Origin: Globisporangium splendens
Lineage: Eukaryota; Oomycota; Peronosporomycetes; Pythiales; Pythiaceae
Length of the DNA stretch: 64,000 nt
Assembly: GCA_006386115.1 (NCBI GenBank)
Contig: VFIW01000132.1
Span: 1-64,000 of the forward strand
Reading direction: 5' to 3'
In this document: in pieces, positions 1 through 10,626 of the stretch
Layout: every line of letters starts with the position of its first letter
Position numbering within the stretch: position 1 is the stretch's first letter
Made by a program: the position numbers and the translations under genes
The notes under the pieces: model-generated
Seen by the model: the letters and a program-made list of their open reading frames with translations, nothing else
Database searches by the model: none
What the model was told of the DNA's origin: nothing

Positions 1-1697
1 TCCTGTCGTGCAACCTGTTTTGCATGATTGGTGATCCGATCCAAGTCGTGATTCCATCGGTGAGCGCGACGGGAAGAACGAAAGGCCACGCGTTTCTCGA
101 GTTTGATGATCCCGCGATGGCGAAGGCGTGTGCGTTCGCTATCGATGGTTTGACGTGGGGACGCGGCCCGTTTGGCCAGATCCGGGGCAACATGTTTCGT
201 CAATATCAAGTGAAATCGCCCACCGCTCTTCAACTGCGGTCTGAGGCGATTCGCAACGACCAATCGAGACGCGGTCAGCGCAGTGCCATGAGCGAATCCA
301 TGGGGAGCTCTACAGCGGATGCGAATGGCAATGGTGCTCGCACTGAGTACGCCCAATTCAATGAAGAGGACATGGAAACGCGCAGCACCAATATTTTCAA
401 TCGTTGGAGAGAGCGCTTCGACGACAGCTTTTACACAAGCAGCGAAGGCGAGGGTGTCGATGAAGATGATGATGATGCAGAAAGCGAAGACGGGGGTGTC
501 TGGGCACCAGAGACGCGCTCGAGAGGAGAATTTCCTTCTCCTCAACCGTTCTCACAGCATCCAATTTCCATTGGTGATATGGACATCGAGCATCTCGAGC
601 ATCACAATGTGATGTCACTTCATCCTTCCTTTGGTTTACGGCATTTTTCAAATCGGGATTTGGGTCAAAGTCGAGTGAGTGAGTCTCAGCTTTCAAGCGA
701 TGTTGATGGTGATGACGACGATGAAGAAGAGTACGAAGACAATGAAAGCTTGGAGTCCAGCAGTGTGTCTGAGCTGCTTCAAGCGGGTCGAGAGCGAGTG
801 AGTAGCGAGAGCCACGCAAGATTACTCAACGCTCGCTCAAGTGATTTGCGTGACGTGCAGTTGTCATCACCTCTAATAGGAGCCTCGAATCACGATCCGT
901 CCGTGCCGAATGACTTTGTGAGTGTAGGAGACGAAGACGAGATTGCTCAGACAGCGGATGAGTCTGAGAAACCGTGGCGGAGCTACTGCGAAGAGCTCAT
1001 TGCTCGAAATCGCGAGATGCAGGAGCAGGTCGCGTACGCACGAAGACGAATCGTCCAGCTCGACCACAATAATCAGAAGCTCCACTTGCTTATTGATCGT
1101 GTCGAGCGCGATCGCGATGGTCTAATGTTTGAGAACGATTTGTTGCAAACGCAATTGAATGGATACGAAGATCATGCGCGGCACCACGCAGCACTGACGA
1201 AAGAATTGACAGTGCTTCGCAAATGCTTGAAAAAGAAAGTGTCGGGGCTAAAGGAGTCATTCCAGGATCCTCCCTTCTCGCTTCATCGAGACGTCGAGCC
1301 CAAGCATTCAATGATGAATGACTTGCATGCATCATCGTCTTCTGCTTCGCTGGATGATGTGCGCTTTGTGTTCCAGCAACAGCTGAGTTCTCGAGCGCTC
1401 ACTTCGAAAAGCTTTGACGAGTTGAAAGACTGGGAGCAACTCCTGGAGAGCTCACTGGCCAGTGTCCGAGCCATGAAGGAAGAGAAGGCGCTCGAATTGC
1501 AGAAGAGACTCGACCGCCAGGTGGAAGAGCAGCAGGAACTGAAGCTGTGCGTGATCTGTCTGTCGAACGAGAAGAGCATCCTGTGCCTCCCGTGTCGCCA
1601 CTTGTGTCTCTGCGAATCCTGTTCGGCGCATGAGGAAGTGGAGAAATGCCCGATATGCCGCTTGCACATCGATGAAATGCTGCTCGTCTATGCGTAA
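1..1697 (+). CDS. RRM-like plus C-terminal RING finger protein (5' partial)
   Basis: The frame is open to the window edge: codons upstream of the first ATG (position 24) read through without a stop, so the gene begins outside the window. The first 60 or so residues (KGHAFLEF, then an A-rich helix and IRGNMF) look like the second half of an RRM of the kind found in eIF3b. The middle is acidic and Ser-rich, with long Asp/Glu runs. Residues about 325-420 and 470-505 are predicted coiled coil, rich in Glu, Lys and Leu. The last 45 residues form a C3HC4 RING (CVIC, CLPCRHLCLC, CSAHEE, CPICR), which suggests E3 ubiquitin ligase activity. A stop at 1695-1697 ends the gene just after the RING, as in MGRN/XIAP-type ligases. 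The RRM assignment is weaker than the RING. The substrate is unknown. Confidence 0.85.
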   Translation, partial: LSCNLFCMIGDPIQVVIPSVSATGRTKGHAFLEFDDPAMAKACAFAIDGLTWGRGPFGQIRGNMFRQYQVKSPTALQLRSEAIRNDQSRRGQRSAMSESMGSSTADANGNGARTEYAQFNEEDMETRSTNIFNRWRERFDDSFYTSSEGEGVDEDDDDAESEDGGVWAPETRSRGEFPSPQPFSQHPISIGDMDIEHLEHHNVMSLHPSFGLRHFSNRDLGQSRVSESQLSSDVDGDDDDEEEYEDNESLESSSVSELLQAGRERVSSESHARLLNARSSDLRDVQLSSPLIGASNHDPSVPNDFVSVGDEDEIAQTADESEKPWRSYCEELIARNREMQEQVAYARRRIVQLDHNNQKLHLLIDRVERDRDGLMFENDLLQTQLNGYEDHARHHAALTKELTVLRKCLKKKVSGLKESFQDPPFSLHRDVEPKHSMMNDLHASSSSASLDDVRFVFQQQLSSRALTSKSFDELKDWEQLLESSLASVRAMKEEKALELQKRLDRQVEEQQELKLCVICLSNEKSILCLPCRHLCLCESCSAHEEVEKCPICRLHIDEMLLVYA

Positions 1698-1845
1698 CAC
1701 AAAAGCAGCTAAGAAGTGAATTGGCACGAACTTTTTGCTGAGTGGTACTAGCCAAGATGAGACGGCGAGGAAAAAGAGAAACGTGTGTCAGTAAATCTAA
1801 TATATAGGGAAAGTTCCCCAATGCGATGATCGTCGTGTGATCGGT

Positions 1846-2142
1846 TCATATTACCGCACCGTCTTGTTCGACTGGACCGTCGTCTTCATATGTGGCTAGA
1901 CCTTCTCCATCATCTGCTGTCGACAATGCAGAGACTGTAATAACTGCAGGCTCGCCGAGGTTATACCGCGCATTGAGTGCCTGGAGCAATCGAAACGGAG
2001 GACGCACGTCCACTCTCCCTGTTGCCGCTGTCATGTGCTTCAGTTGTCTTTGCTTCCTTCCAGCACCACACCCACTATTGCATCTGTCACATTGCGCACT
2101 CGCGATCAACGCAATGCACGTGAACCAGACGCCAACCTTCAT
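1846..2142 (-). CDS. Possible small secreted protein
   Basis: The ORF is open further upstream, but starting at the ATG at 2142 gives 98 residues with a good signal peptide (MKVGVWFTCIALIASAQC). A Cys-rich stretch (CDRCNSGCGAG), a basic stretch containing RQLK, and an acidic tail (TYEDDGPVEQD) follow. No family was recognised. Signal peptide, basic motif and acidic segment are the order seen in oomycete RXLR-type effectors, but the motif is not canonical. The short length means chance cannot be excluded. No intron or homologue supports it, so it is listed only as a candidate. Confidence 0.3.
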   Translation of the reverse strand: MKVGVWFTCIALIASAQCDRCNSGCGAGRKQRQLKHMTAATGRVDVRPPFRLLQALNARYNLGEPAVITVSALSTADDGEGLATYEDDGPVEQDGAVI

Positions 2143-2274
2143 AAGCGCAGTTCCAGCAAACCAGTCAATCGTAGCCTCCTCTACGAGTGTGTCTGTGCGT
2201 TGGCACGCTCGCATCCTGAGCCATTTGACGCCAACTTGAAGATAAAAGCCTGTGGTGATGTGCAATGGGATCAT

Positions 2275-3152
2275 GCAGCAATGCTCCTCTCATTTTTTCG
2301 GAGGCTCTCGTTTTGCAGTGTTGGTTTTGCATGTTGTTTCAAGATCACAGTGCTGACTAGTTTTCATACTTGATCGAATCCACAGTCTTGATCCCACACT
2401 GAAGTCGGGCAACCAGCTCACGAAGCACAGCCACGGCGCATTCTCCGTGTGGCAGGCGTCCATTTGTGGTCGTCGTGGTCCTTTGCAGCTCACACAGGAA
2501 AGGATGCCCATATGGGAAATTGTGACCAGTGTGGGGGGAAGAAGGTGGTGGACCTTTCGAGACTGGCCGTTCTGGTAAATGGGAACATTCATCATCATCT
2601 TCTTCTGTCCATAAAAACTCTGCAGATGGTCACGGGCTTCTTTTCCCGTGTGCATCACAATGGAGTCTATGAGCCCTTGATGCTGTTGAATTGTCAGGAG
2701 GCTCGTTCAAGTCAGTCAGGGTAAAGGGGCAAGTGATGCCCTTTCAACGATGGCCACATGGAACAGACGATGCCCACCTTTCCCCATCAACTATCGACTT
2801 GAACCGGGTATTCGATATTAGAAGGATCACGATGCTACAAATTGCTTTTTGACGACACTATTTAACAGGGTACTGGATTATACAGGTCATGCACACACCA
2901 TCCAGTTTGCCAATTAGGGATACTTTGAGCGCCACGCTGCTGCGCAGATGATCGCGACGGAGGCGGCTTTTACGGATTGCCACACGAGCGACCGTGTAGG
3001 CAGCGCAGGAATGGATCCGCATGAATTGCGTTTCCCACGAGCTCCTCTTCGTGCGTGCGCTATCTGTCATTACGCCATTCTGCAATTCTCCATCTTATAA
3101 GCAGCTCACTTGCACAACTGCATTGAGATCCCCAACAGCACAATCACAGACG
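2275..3152. other. Intergenic, nothing recognised
   Basis: There are only short overlapping ORFs on both strands with no recognisable domain. The last 100 bases precede the mucin-like gene and should hold its promoter and 5' leader. Confidence 0.5.
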
Positions 3153-3983
3153 ATGCAGTTCCTCCAGCGCTGTGTGGTGATCCTCGCGATGTGCAGCAAC
3201 GCCGCGCTGCCGACGCTGGCGCAGGTGGCCATCGGCAGTGTGAACACACAAGCACTGAACTCGCAAATCGGGTCCACACAGAACGGCGCCAATGGCAACG
3301 CGAATGCTGCAGGCAATGCGATGGTGCAGCCGTTTGCCAGAGGCGATCAACTCACAGGCGAGTTCGTCAACGATATCAGCGTCGCGAGCAACCCGGAAGA
3401 CCGCAGCGCGCAGCTCACGGTCTCCGACTTCCAGAACGCAGGCTTCAGTGCCGCCGATGCCGCGCTGATCGTCGCCAACTTGAACGTCGGCTCGAACAAC
3501 GAAGCAGTTGTCCACCCGATTAATGTTGCTCCAAATACCAGTGGAAGTGTTGCTGCTGGTCCAGCAGTCCCTGAAACCACAGCGCCAGCTACGGATGCGC
3601 CATCCCCAACGCCATCTCACCAATCTTTGTCACTGAGTCCGTCGGCTGCCGCTGAGGCTACTTCGACTCCAGCTCCATCGACGCCACTACCACCAACCGC
3701 TTCTCCCACGACCAACGCTGCGACGGCATTCAGCGTCAACCTCCAGGCAAGTTCAACCGACAGTGACGACAGCAGCTCCAAGAGTTCCAGCAGCAGCGCG
3801 GGTGCCGCTACTCTGATCCTCGGTGGCGGTGGTTGCGTACTCGCCGTGGCTGCTGCGGCGTTTGTGTATCGGAAAAAGAAGACGCATCCAAAGACTCCAG
3901 GCACGCCGGCCGAGAAGAAAGCCGCGTACTTCCACTGCGAGGTTCGCCTGACGCCGCCAGCCGCAGTCGTGTACGTCGTGTAG
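3153..3983 (+). CDS. Mucin-like type I membrane protein with signal peptide
   Basis: The start is placed at the ATG at 3153, because from there the protein begins with a signal peptide (MQFLQRCVVILAMCSNAALP, cleavage near TLAQ). This gives 276 residues. The ectodomain has an Asn/Ala/Gly-rich part (about 25-140), then a Ser/Thr/Pro-rich stalk (about 140-240) suited to O-glycosylation. A single membrane helix (GGGGCVLAVAAAAFVYRKKK) and a short basic cytoplasmic tail follow. It has no cysteine domain and no catalytic motif. The same plan recurs in the genes at 29.2 kb and 30.8 kb. It is probably a cell-surface or cell-wall-facing protein; no specific function can be given. Confidence 0.75.
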   Translation: MQFLQRCVVILAMCSNAALPTLAQVAIGSVNTQALNSQIGSTQNGANGNANAAGNAMVQPFARGDQLTGEFVNDISVASNPEDRSAQLTVSDFQNAGFSAADAALIVANLNVGSNNEAVVHPINVAPNTSGSVAAGPAVPETTAPATDAPSPTPSHQSLSLSPSAAAEATSTPAPSTPLPPTASPTTNAATAFSVNLQASSTDSDDSSSKSSSSSAGAATLILGGGGCVLAVAAAAFVYRKKKTHPKTPGTPAEKKAAYFHCEVRLTPPAAVVYVV

Positions 3984-4607
3984 TATTCGTCTCGCGCACC
4001 TACAATCAACGCTGTCACGCCCCAGTCACTTGCTTGGCCTTTGTCATCACACGTGCAGTACGGATCCAGCAATGTAATGCCCCATGTTTGTCATTCTGTG
4101 TGTTCAACTGGATTAGAGAAAGTGAGCCATTTTGGAAAGTGTCGTTGTCTTGAGTTTTGATGTGTCATTGTGCCTAATTTTATGAGTATTAGTCTCAAAC
4201 AGATAGAAATCTATTCACAGTGCCTTCTTTCTCGCATTATCTAAAGTGTAATTACTCCTCACAGCAGCCATGATCTCTCTTTTTTTACGAAAGGTTTTTT
4301 ACGCATCAGAAAAATGGGATCCATCAAGCGCCATGAAACCACCGCTGCTTGGAGGCATTCGCTCTCTCCGCTGCTGCGGACGACTGCAGGCGAGTGAACA
4401 AAGGACGGCAGCGCAAGGCACTAGAGCCGCACCAACCCCCTCCCGCTCCGACCTCTCCTGCCGCTGCATTGATCTTCCCTCGAAAGATCCAACGGCACCA
4501 AAACGCGAAAGGGTGTGCAAGCGACGATCGCTGTCTGCGCTGCGACCGATATTGAACATTGAGAACGCGCTGTCGAGTGTAGTGATCTCAAGGAAGAGGA
4601 GCGTTAA
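3984..4607. other. Intergenic / possible 5' exon of the DAW1 gene
   Basis: No gene was recognised. The first recognisable DAW1 codons ([12 protein letters not shown]) start near 4620 and have no in-frame ATG: a TAA lies at 4605-4607. A short initiating exon is therefore expected somewhere in this stretch, but I could not place it. Confidence 0.4.
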
Positions 4608-6313
4608 TGGGCTGCGACGAAGCTCAAGCGATTCCTGCTGCGCTACTACCCGCCGGGGATCATCCTCGAGCACGAACTGCGGGATGGCACGCGCGAGATG
4701 AAGGAGATCGACCTGCTGCATCTCACCGCCGAGTGCGTTTTCCTGCATGTATAAAGCATATGAACTGAAAAACTAGACACGACTGACATATCCCAATCTT
4801 TCGTGCAGATCCGACATTGAAGTGCTGGTGAACCAGATCGTGTTTGAGGAACCGCTGATCTCCGAGTCGCGCAAACCACAACTGTGACGTCTCATCTACA
4901 GTATGTTTGCCATAGAGGAAACGCGTGTCTTGTTTGGTTACAGTGCCTAAGCTCTTGTTCTTCTTGTCCACTTGCAGAGCTGATTGAGAAGCTCGAGGTG
5001 AACGAGAGCAGCGATTTCTATTTGTTCAAGATCCTGCGCGCGCACATTCTGCCGCTGACAAATTGCGCGTTCAACAAGTCGGGCGACAAGTGAGTATCGG
5101 TCTGTTGCCATACTCACAGGCATCCATTGTCCTGGTTGCTGACTGTATTGCGCTTGCTGCGTCCTCTTCAGGTTTATCACGGGGAGCTACGATCGAACGT
5201 GCAAAGTCTGGGATACGCAAACCGGCGACAAGCTGCTGACGCTGGAAGGTCACAAAAATGTGGTCTATGCCATCGCGTTCAATAATCCCTACGGGTACGA
5301 GTGTGCTTGTCACTCACAGAGCAAAGACACATTAAGCTCACCTTTCTCTGTGATGTAAACCTTTATTCCTGTAGAGACAAGATCATCACGGGTCAGTTGT
5401 ACCACACGTACCGCGGCCACTCGACCGAGATCGTGTGCTTGAGCTTCAACCCGCAGGGCACCGTCATCGCGACGGGGTCCATGGACAACACGGCCAAGCT
5501 CTGGGACGTCGAGACGGGTCAGGAGCTGCACACTTTGTTTGGCCACACGGCCGAGATCGTGAGTTTAAATTTCGACACCCAGGGTGAGCGCATCATCACG
5601 GGCTCGTTCGACCACACGGTCAAAGTCTGGGATGTGCGCAGTGGGCGATGCATCCACACACTGGCGGGACACCACGGCGAGATCTCAAGCACGCAGTTCA
5701 ACTACACAGGCGAGCTCTGCATCAGTGGCTCCATCGACCGAACCTGCAAGATCTGGGATGTCGCATCAGGACAAAATGTGCAAGTACGATTATGATGAGG
5801 CTACTGCCATTTGTAGTGTTTGTTTGGCTGAGCTTTCCTTGACCTTTGTAGACGCTGCGCGGCCATAACGACGAAATCCTGGACGTGAGTTTCAACGCGA
5901 CGGGCTCCAAGCTCGTCACGGCGTCGGCCGACGGCACGTCGCGGATCTACAACACGATGACGGGTGCGTGTCAGGCGATTTTGATCGGCCACGAGGCGGA
6001 GATCTCCAAGGTGTGCTTCAACCCGCAGGGCTCGAAAGTGCTGACGGCGAGCAGCGACAAGGTCGCGCGGCTCTGGGAGGTCGAGACGGGCGACTGTCTC
6101 CAGATGCTCGAGGGACACACCGACGAGATCTTCAGTTGCGCGTTCAATTACGAGGGAGACACGATTATTACCGGTGCGTTTAAAACGATTGTGTCCGTTC
6201 AAGAGGGACATGCGATTGAATGGGCTTGCTCGTGGTACTGATACTCGTGAATAACGCCGTGTGTTTGAACGACAGGCTCCAAGGATAACACGTGCAGAAT
6301 CTGGAAATGCTAA
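4608..6313 (+). CDS. DAW1: Dynein assembly factor with WD repeats (DAW1/ODA16/WDR69)
   Basis: The spliced product matches ODA16/DAW1 along its length. It has the N-terminal [12 protein letters not shown] segment, then [20 protein letters not shown], then a series of WD40 blades ([61 protein letters not shown]), ending [11 protein letters not shown]. Exons are about 4608-4732, 4809-4883, 4978-5090, 5172-5294, 5375-5783, 5852-6173 and 6276-6313, all with GT-AG introns. ODA16 is the cargo adaptor that brings outer-arm dynein into the flagellum on IFT trains, so the organism should make flagellated cells. Two oddities: the start exon and the exon 2/3 phase could not be resolved, and one blade lacks 14 residues after DKIITG (see findings). 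Confidence 0.9.
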
Positions 6314-6680
6314 CCTGATGACGTATGTGCATCGAGATGTCGAGGTGCTACACGTACACGCCAATAAATACGAACACACGCATAGCCACCTAAACGGATT
6401 GAGCAAAATACACATACAAAAAAGCATCCATTTCGCATCTCTGCAATTACAAAAGCGTTTGCGTTTCTTCTCTTTGCCTCGTTCTTCCTCTGCGCTGCGC
6501 ATTTACTCTACGACCAGGCGAAAGGCAGCAGCAGCACAGTCTCCAGCATCATCGCTCGTCTATTGCAATTGCACTGGGTCCGCAGGCGACGCGAGCGGGA
6601 ACAGGATTTGCCACAACCTGTCGTTGTAATGGGAGAAACACAAGCATTCAAGTCAGAATTACGCAAGACAAGGAGGGCAG
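6314..6680. other. Intergenic between convergent DAW1 and TOM7 genes
   Basis: No gene was recognised. The genes on either side converge here, so this stretch should hold both 3' ends. Confidence 0.5.
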
Positions 6681-6824
6681 TTAGACCGTATTATAGGCGA
6701 CGTACGTGAGCTGCGGTTCTTGCTTGATGGCGATGTAGATGATCAACGGCACGAAGCCGACGTGCACGATCGGCTTGATGATCTTGAACGCCTTCGTGGG
6801 GCCGGTCTTCCAGATCTTGCTCAT
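6681..6824 (-). CDS. TOM7: Mitochondrial import receptor subunit TOM7
   Basis: This is a 47-residue protein starting at the ATG at 6824 (MSKIWKTGPTKAFKIIKPIV). It has the TOM7 signature HVGFVPLIIYIAIKQ inside its only membrane helix, preceded by a short basic segment. Length and layout fit TOM7, a small tail-anchored subunit that modulates the stability of the TOM complex in the mitochondrial outer membrane. The frame continues 22 codons upstream, but those codons do not resemble the family, so the internal ATG is preferred. The gene has a single exon. Confidence 0.85.
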   Translation of the reverse strand: MSKIWKTGPTKAFKIIKPIVHVGFVPLIIYIAIKQEPQLTYVAYNTV

Positions 6825-7036
6825 CGTGCTATTTGCTTGCTTCCGTTGCTTCAGCGCCGTTGATAATGGGAGAGCGCACCACTCACACACACACTTGCAT
6901 GTGTGAGCCAGTCTTCTTCAGCATAATATCAGCGAATCAGCATCAACAAAAGCTCAAAGTCATGTCTTTCATTGGCTAATAACATAGAAGTTTAATTAGC
7001 AACTCACAAGTTTGCAAATTGGTATTATTTTCTAGA

Positions 7037-9332
7037 CAAAAGAAAGCTCTGAACGAAATGGTGAACGGGTTATTGAAAGCGGATTGATCGGGGAGATGAA
7101 GGAGGTGCTGGGTCCTGGGTGATTGAACACGCACTGTTGCAGGTTCCGGGTCCACTGCAAACCGACGGAACCGCGCCTCAATAAAGCCAACGTGCATACT
7201 GGGCAGTCCAAAACGATCCATCTGACCGGAATGCAAAAGTACCGAATTTGAGAGAAATCCACACAAAACACCAGTGCTTCAACAGGCGGACGTACATGCT
7301 GGGGCATCATCATGAAATTCATGTCTTCCTGCGTCGATGGCCTTCGTGCAGGGAGCGCGACGTTGTAAGCGCCAGGGCCGACGGTGTTCTTTGTTGAGCT
7401 CGGCAGAATGGGGCAGTTGGGTGTGTTGTGCACCATCGCCGATTCCTCCAAAGCACAACCAAAGTCGGACGTCAGCCTTGAACCATTGTGGACAGTGATG
7501 AGGACGTACCGTGGAGAGCCGACTTGCGCGCGACTGCATCGCAGAACAACGGAAGCTTGAGCTTTTCACAGACGCGTCGATCGTAAACTATGTGCCATAG
7601 CAGAACCCACACACGCACACACACACACAACGGCAAGGATGAGTGGCTTTGGCTGTGTTGTAGTCGTTGATATTGTCCACACGAGGTGGACAGATCCAAT
7701 CCGCCACCCAGTCTCAAGATTGCACACCTTGCACGACGGGCTGATGTCGTAGAACCGGTCCGGCGAATCATTGACGATGCGGAGCTCCTTCGACGCCACA
7801 TAGCGCTCTAAGTGCACGGGTTGGAATGCCATCCACAAGTTTGTAACATGAGCGGGATACACTCACGCCATCAAAATGACCGAGCATAGGAAACAATACC
7901 TGGGAAGAATGGGGACTTGAAGCGCGGCGTGGTCGACGGCAGTGGGTCTCGCGTGCGATCCGTAGGTCGCTGGATGCGAACGTACACAGCTCTGTCGGAT
8001 GTCGCTCTGGGTGTAGTGCTGTTGCCTTGGTTGTCATCGTGGAGAGTATGCTGGATACCGGACAGCAAGGCGTTGACCTGCGTCTTCGCATCCTCGAAGC
8101 GCGCGGCCTTGCTCAGGTACGACGGCGTCGGTACTTGCTTCTTCTTGACCTGGATCGCACGCTTCTTGGAGCGGTACGTGCCTGGTCCAATGGTCTCGGG
8201 AGTTGTGGAGCATCTTATTGAAGGTTAAGAAGGTCATTCAAGAAATGGAGTCATATGCAAGACAGATCACGTCAGACAAGTAGAAGTACAGGGAGGAAAG
8301 GATATGAGTAGGGCTCTTTCACGACGCTCGCGAAGGTGGACGCGCGGTACGCCGCCGTGCTCGCGAACCGGTCTTTCGACGAGCTGAAGGCACTCAGGCA
8401 CAGGTTCGTCGCATCCTCCAGGCTCCGCTGTAGCGACTACAGATAATCACCCGCAGAAGCCATAGAAACACAGAGTGGTGCTGTTAGTTTACTCTTTTAT
8501 ACCACCAGAGAGAGGGGAGGGCAACACGTGCCTTCTTGTTGCCGCAGTCGGTGTTGTAATACGCCTCGGGGGTCTCATTCAGAGCCTGCGACCTCATGAA
8601 CTCGGGGTCGAGCGGCTGGCGGCCATTGTGCTGCAGCGGGTCTCTCGCCATGCGTACCTCGCGCATGTAGCGATGCGCCTTGCGCTGCTCGTCTTTGACG
8701 CATTTCTTCTGGTACAGTTTGCTTCTATAAGCCCGTCATGCATCGATGATTTGCAGGATCCAGTCAGTCTGTAAACTCCCACATGATATAAAAACGCGGT
8801 CTCGCAGAAAAAGCAAGGCGGCTTACATGTCGTGGATCTGGTCGCCGTTCGGGAGCGAAATGCGCACCAAGTGAGCGTTCGCGTTGGCGTCCGTCTGCGT
8901 GGTGCCATGCGCATGCGGCAATTGAGACAAGACAAAGCGAGCGTAAAGCTATGTGTTTACATGTCGCTCTCCGTCTTTGCGAGTCGCATGCCAAGTCAAA
9001 TAGAAGCGTGTTCCTATAAAATACGCACCGCTGGCTGTTGCTGCGCGATCTGTCGCTTCCACATCGCACGTCTGGGTGCGCTCGACGCCTGCAAGAGGAG
9101 CAAGCATGTGAGAATAAGTGCTGGTCTCCTAAGAGAAGAGACACGTGAACTCAGCGGCGTACCCCTTCAAACGGCGCATCCTGTGGCATCGTTCAGCTCT
9201 GGAATATCGGACGCAGGATGCCGCTGCAAAGGGCAAAGCGAGCCGCTCGTTCGAGTTGTCGCGAGCAATTCGCTGGAGACTGACAGCCATCGGCGTCCAG
9301 GAGCACGGTGGTGTTCCTTTCTTATCATCCAA
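7037..9332 (-). CDS. Sperm-tail PG-rich repeat (SHIPPO) protein, many exons
   Basis: About ten short exons can be read on the minus strand: near 9332-9163, 9088-9026, 8899-8827, 8715-8530, 8438-8306, 8196-7902, 7835-7735, 7590-7513, 7450-7295 and 7225-7037. Two carry the PG-rich repeat typical of axonemal microtubule inner proteins: ETIGPGTYRSKKR near 8180 and TVGPGAYNVALPARR near 7370. Other readable segments are LVRISLPNGDQIHDM, KDEQRKAHRYMREVRMARD and DRFASTAAYRASTFASVV. Splice sites are mostly GTACG or GTGCG donors with CAG acceptors. Such proteins bind or line flagellar doublet microtubules. The orthologue within the family is not clear, and the first and last exons are the least certain. 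Confidence 0.65.
7608..7634. repeat. CA-rich microsatellite in an intron
   Basis: A run of CA dinucleotides with a few interruptions lies inside an intron of the PG-repeat gene. Confidence 0.7.
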
Positions 9333-10626
9333 CAGTGCGTCTATTTTGCGCTGAAAAAGAGTAGATGATGCGTCGACATAAATATCCGCATAGGAGTACG
9401 CTCAGGTGTAAGACGACATGCGCATTGCTTTCTTTTTTGCACGCTCGATCACACATGCGCCATAGAATAGACATTGCACTGGTGTGTCGCTGTATGCATA
9501 TGTGGAGGTGTATAAGATGCCATACTGGGAACATGTTTATGCCCATGTGGATCCAATACGGGTCAATATTCGCGTCACGTGATTCGTGCGTTCGTTCCCG
9601 TGCATGTGAGTTTTGTCTGAAGCGTGAGCGAGCGAACGTGCGCTGCGGACAGGATCCCATAAATGATTACATTTCAATTCGTCCATGTCGCCGTCTCGAC
9701 CGCGCATCTTCTTCTCTCTACCGTCGGACCATCATGAGTATGCAACTGAAGGTGATGGGAGTGATGTGTGGACTATCCATGCGGTAGCGATCACCTTGAT
9801 GACCGGCGGCGTGCATGCGCATGTTCATCAGTCGAAGGTTCCTATATGAGGTTTCGCTGTACACATGCACAGCGTACGATTTGAAATATGCGAGCTCTAA
9901 AATAATCCTTTGAGGACATCCGTGGTTTTGTGCATGCATGGGGAAAGAGTTAGAAGGGGGAAACTCGATGGGATCATCAAAGGATCAAGTGAGTATGGAA
10001 GACGAAATGTCCGCAGTCTGAGCGCCGCACTCTGTGTTGGCAGGATTTTGAGAAGGGGGAAATAATGGGCTGGTGGAATGGACGGAATGGCAATTGGGAA
10101 CGCGACGCGAGGAGGATTTGGAAGAACTTTTAAATAATATGATGGTCTTACCTGCAGTTTAGTGTGTGTTTTTAATAAAAAGTAGTATTGTACGTCGCAA
10201 TAATCTCACACGGGGGGGGGTTATTAAGGCGAGAGAGAGGAGAGAGACATGTTTTCACCCAGCTTATAAAGACGAGACTTCCACGTGAACCGAAGGACGA
10301 ACTTGAGGCTTTCACGCTTCAATGGGTCGACAGCCTTGAGCGTTTTGCCGCGGCTCTCTCGGATTTTTCAGGCTCTGGAGACTCAGGTACGTCCGTCGTG
10401 CTCGAACGGTGAGATACCTGGACAAGAGGACGCTGCAGAATGCTTGAAGCGGCGACGCGACTTCGTCTTTTCTGGCGGTTCTCGTAAACGTCTTGACATG
10501 GGGGGAACTGGGGCGAAGCACACGCTGCACTACACACACGCACTCGTCTTCTTCAGCAAAACACACTCGGGCTGGACTTTTGGTCGTCACATTGACGCGG
10601 GACAGGATGATTCGTTGGGAGAGCTC
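9333..10626. other. Intergenic, nothing recognised
   Basis: It holds the 5' side of the PG-repeat gene and the 3' side of the KIX-like gene. Short overlapping ORFs have no recognisable domain. A run of nine G lies near 10210. Confidence 0.5.
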
